A stretch of 64,000 nucleotides of DNA from the NCBI RefSeq assembly GCF_900111765.1, contig NZ_FOIB01000001.1, positions 496,001 through 560,000 of the forward strand, read 5' to 3'. Origin of the DNA: Myxococcus fulvus. GTDB lineage: Bacteria > Myxococcota > Myxococcia > Myxococcales > Myxococcaceae. Shown in pieces: positions 63,035 to 64,000 of the stretch (positions are counted from its first letter, which is position 1; each line of letters starts with the position of its first letter). Under the pieces are notes generated by a model. That model made no database searches and was not told the DNA's origin. It saw only the letters and a program-made list of their open reading frames with translations. The position numbers were made by a program, and so were the translations under genes.

Positions 63035-64000
63035 TTGGAGCGGTTTTCACCCGACCCCCCGACGCGGGCGCAGGAGGCCGAAGTGGCAGACGAGCGGCGG
63101 GACGTGGGGCGCGTCGAGGCCCTGGCACAGGTTCCCGAGGCGAGCACGAGCGGCCTGACCGCCCGGCCCGCGTCCACGGATGGCGGAGCCGCGGTGGCGC
63201 GGCGGCTCCAGTCCCTGGAGGGACTGCTCAGCGAGGTGGTCTTCCAGCTCGACGCCCAGGGGCGTGTCACCTACCTGGGGCCCGGGTGGGAGAAGCTCAC
63301 CGGGGCGCTGGGCGTGGTGTCGCAGGGGCATCCGCTGACGGACGTGGTGCATGGCCTGGACCGCGAGAGCGCGCGGCACCTGCTGGAGTTGGTGGCCACG
63401 CAGCAGGTGACGGACGCCCGGCAGGAGCTGCGCCTGTTCGTCGGCGGCGAGTCGCGCTGGGTGGTGCTCACGGCGCGCGGCGTGCCGGGGCAGCCCGGTG
63501 AGGTGGTGGGCACGCTCCTGGACATCGACTCGCGTCGGCGCGCCGAGGAGGCCGTCGCCACGCGCGAGCGCTACCTGGAGACGATGGTGGAGGTGCAGCG
63601 GCGGATGATGCCGCACCAGGACCCTCGGGACTTGTACACGTCCGTCGTCGAGCCGCTGGGGCGCGTGTCCGCGGCATCCCGCGTCTATGTCTTCGAGATG
63701 CACCGCGCGCAGAACGGGGCGCTGCTCGCCTCGCAGCGCGCCGAGTGGTGTGAGCCGGGCATTCCTCCCAACCTGGAGGACCCGAACATGCACGGGCTGC
63801 CGCTCCTGGAGGCGCTGTGGCCCGAGCAGGCCGCGGACCTGATGCGCGGCGAGCCGGTGCAGGGCCTGCCCCAGGACTTCACCGAGGTGCTCACGCCCAT
63901 GCTGGAGGCGCAGGGTGTGCGCTCGGTGCTGCTGTTGCCGCTGCACGTGCATGGGCAGCTCTTCGGCGTCATCGGCTTCGACAACTGCCGGGAGGCGCGG
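63035..64000 (+). CDS. PAS/GAF signalling protein (5' part; runs off window)
   Basis: The frame is open from before 62996 to the window end. A TTG at 63035 with GGGAGGGG eight bases upstream is preferred; ATG 62996 has no ribosome site. About 322 residues are visible. A disordered start is followed by a PAS domain (about 60-180: SEVVFQLDAQGRVTYLGPGWEKLTG, ending GTLLDIDSRRRAEEAV) and a GAF domain (about 190-322: RVYVFEMHRAQNG, LLLPLHVHGQLFGVIGFDN). The linker and the order suggest a histidine kinase or diguanylate-cyclase-type output beyond the edge; this cannot be decided. Confidence 0.85.
   Translation, partial: MERFSPDPPTRAQEAEVADERRDVGRVEALAQVPEASTSGLTARPASTDGGAAVARRLQSLEGLLSEVVFQLDAQGRVTYLGPGWEKLTGALGVVSQGHPLTDVVHGLDRESARHLLELVATQQVTDARQELRLFVGGESRWVVLTARGVPGQPGEVVGTLLDIDSRRRAEEAVATRERYLETMVEVQRRMMPHQDPRDLYTSVVEPLGRVSAASRVYVFEMHRAQNGALLASQRAEWCEPGIPPNLEDPNMHGLPLLEALWPEQAADLMRGEPVQGLPQDFTEVLTPMLEAQGVRSVLLLPLHVHGQLFGVIGFDNCREAR

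Overview
The window is very GC-rich (about 70% by eye, with GC-loaded third codon positions) and almost entirely coding. Its gene set is that of a predatory, multicellular myxobacterium of the Myxococcus/Corallococcus/Cystobacter group: sigma-54 enhancer-binding proteins (one with an FHA domain), a PEGA-tailed Ser/Thr kinase, many lipoproteins, a multi-PAS histidine kinase, TonB, DUF4173 and a histone-deacetylase-family protein. The exact species cannot be told from the sequence alone. No tRNA, rRNA, CRISPR array or intact insertion sequence was seen.

Layout. 0-5.5 kb: an esterase cut by the window edge, then a tight run of three surface genes (helix-hairpin-helix plus beta-barrel-like protein, triple lamin-tail lipoprotein, lipoprotein thermonuclease) that looks like a DNA-handling module. 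5.8-13.2 kb: PAS histidine kinase, membrane-anchored protein, TerC, ArsC, DUF4173 and TonB. 13.3-18.6 kb: a decayed accessory module, an ATPase of the type II secretion/pilus motor family with an altered Walker A, DUF1579, a large protein of unknown function, cupin and glyoxalase-family genes. 18.7-28.9 kb: a coupled five-gene operon matching the Escherichia coli yfaP/T/A/S/Q set (DUF2135, DUF1175, DUF2138, alpha-2-macroglobulin, DUF2300). Here the last protein visibly combines metalloprotease-like, penicillin-binding-like and SpoIID-like signatures, so the operon reads as a periplasmic protease trap tied to peptidoglycan. 28.9-30.3 kb: a tandem gene pair, one copy broken. 30.3-36 kb: a three-gene two-component operon with a CpxR-like box upstream, a HEAT-repeat protein and a pappalysin-like protease. 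36-41.1 kb: DUF4142, a lipoprotein, a glycine-betaine/choline-type ABC importer and heme A synthase.

41.1-41.7 kb holds no protein gene but has a good sigma-54 promoter, upstream repeats, strong hairpins (one presenting seven cytosines in its loop) and a 12-bp-stem terminator. It is a candidate sigma-54-driven small RNA resembling the myxobacterial developmental regulator Pxr. It faces an enhancer-binding protein gene (41.6-44.6 kb). 45-54.6 kb: aldehyde dehydrogenase, an FHA/GAF enhancer-binding protein, a second sigma-54 promoter in front of two cysteine-rich lipoproteins, a PEGA Ser/Thr kinase and two small membrane genes. This block may form one phospho-signalling and envelope unit.

54.6-58.9 kb is an accessory island with less extreme base composition. 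It holds a frameshifted ribbon-helix-helix gene, a Doc-like pair lacking the Fic histidine, and a frameshifted lipoprotein that may be the remains of an exchanged-lipoprotein toxin. 58.9-64 kb returns to housekeeping-type genes: PNPOx-like, PAP2, HDAC-family, hexapeptide acyltransferase and a PAS/GAF signalling protein cut by the window edge.
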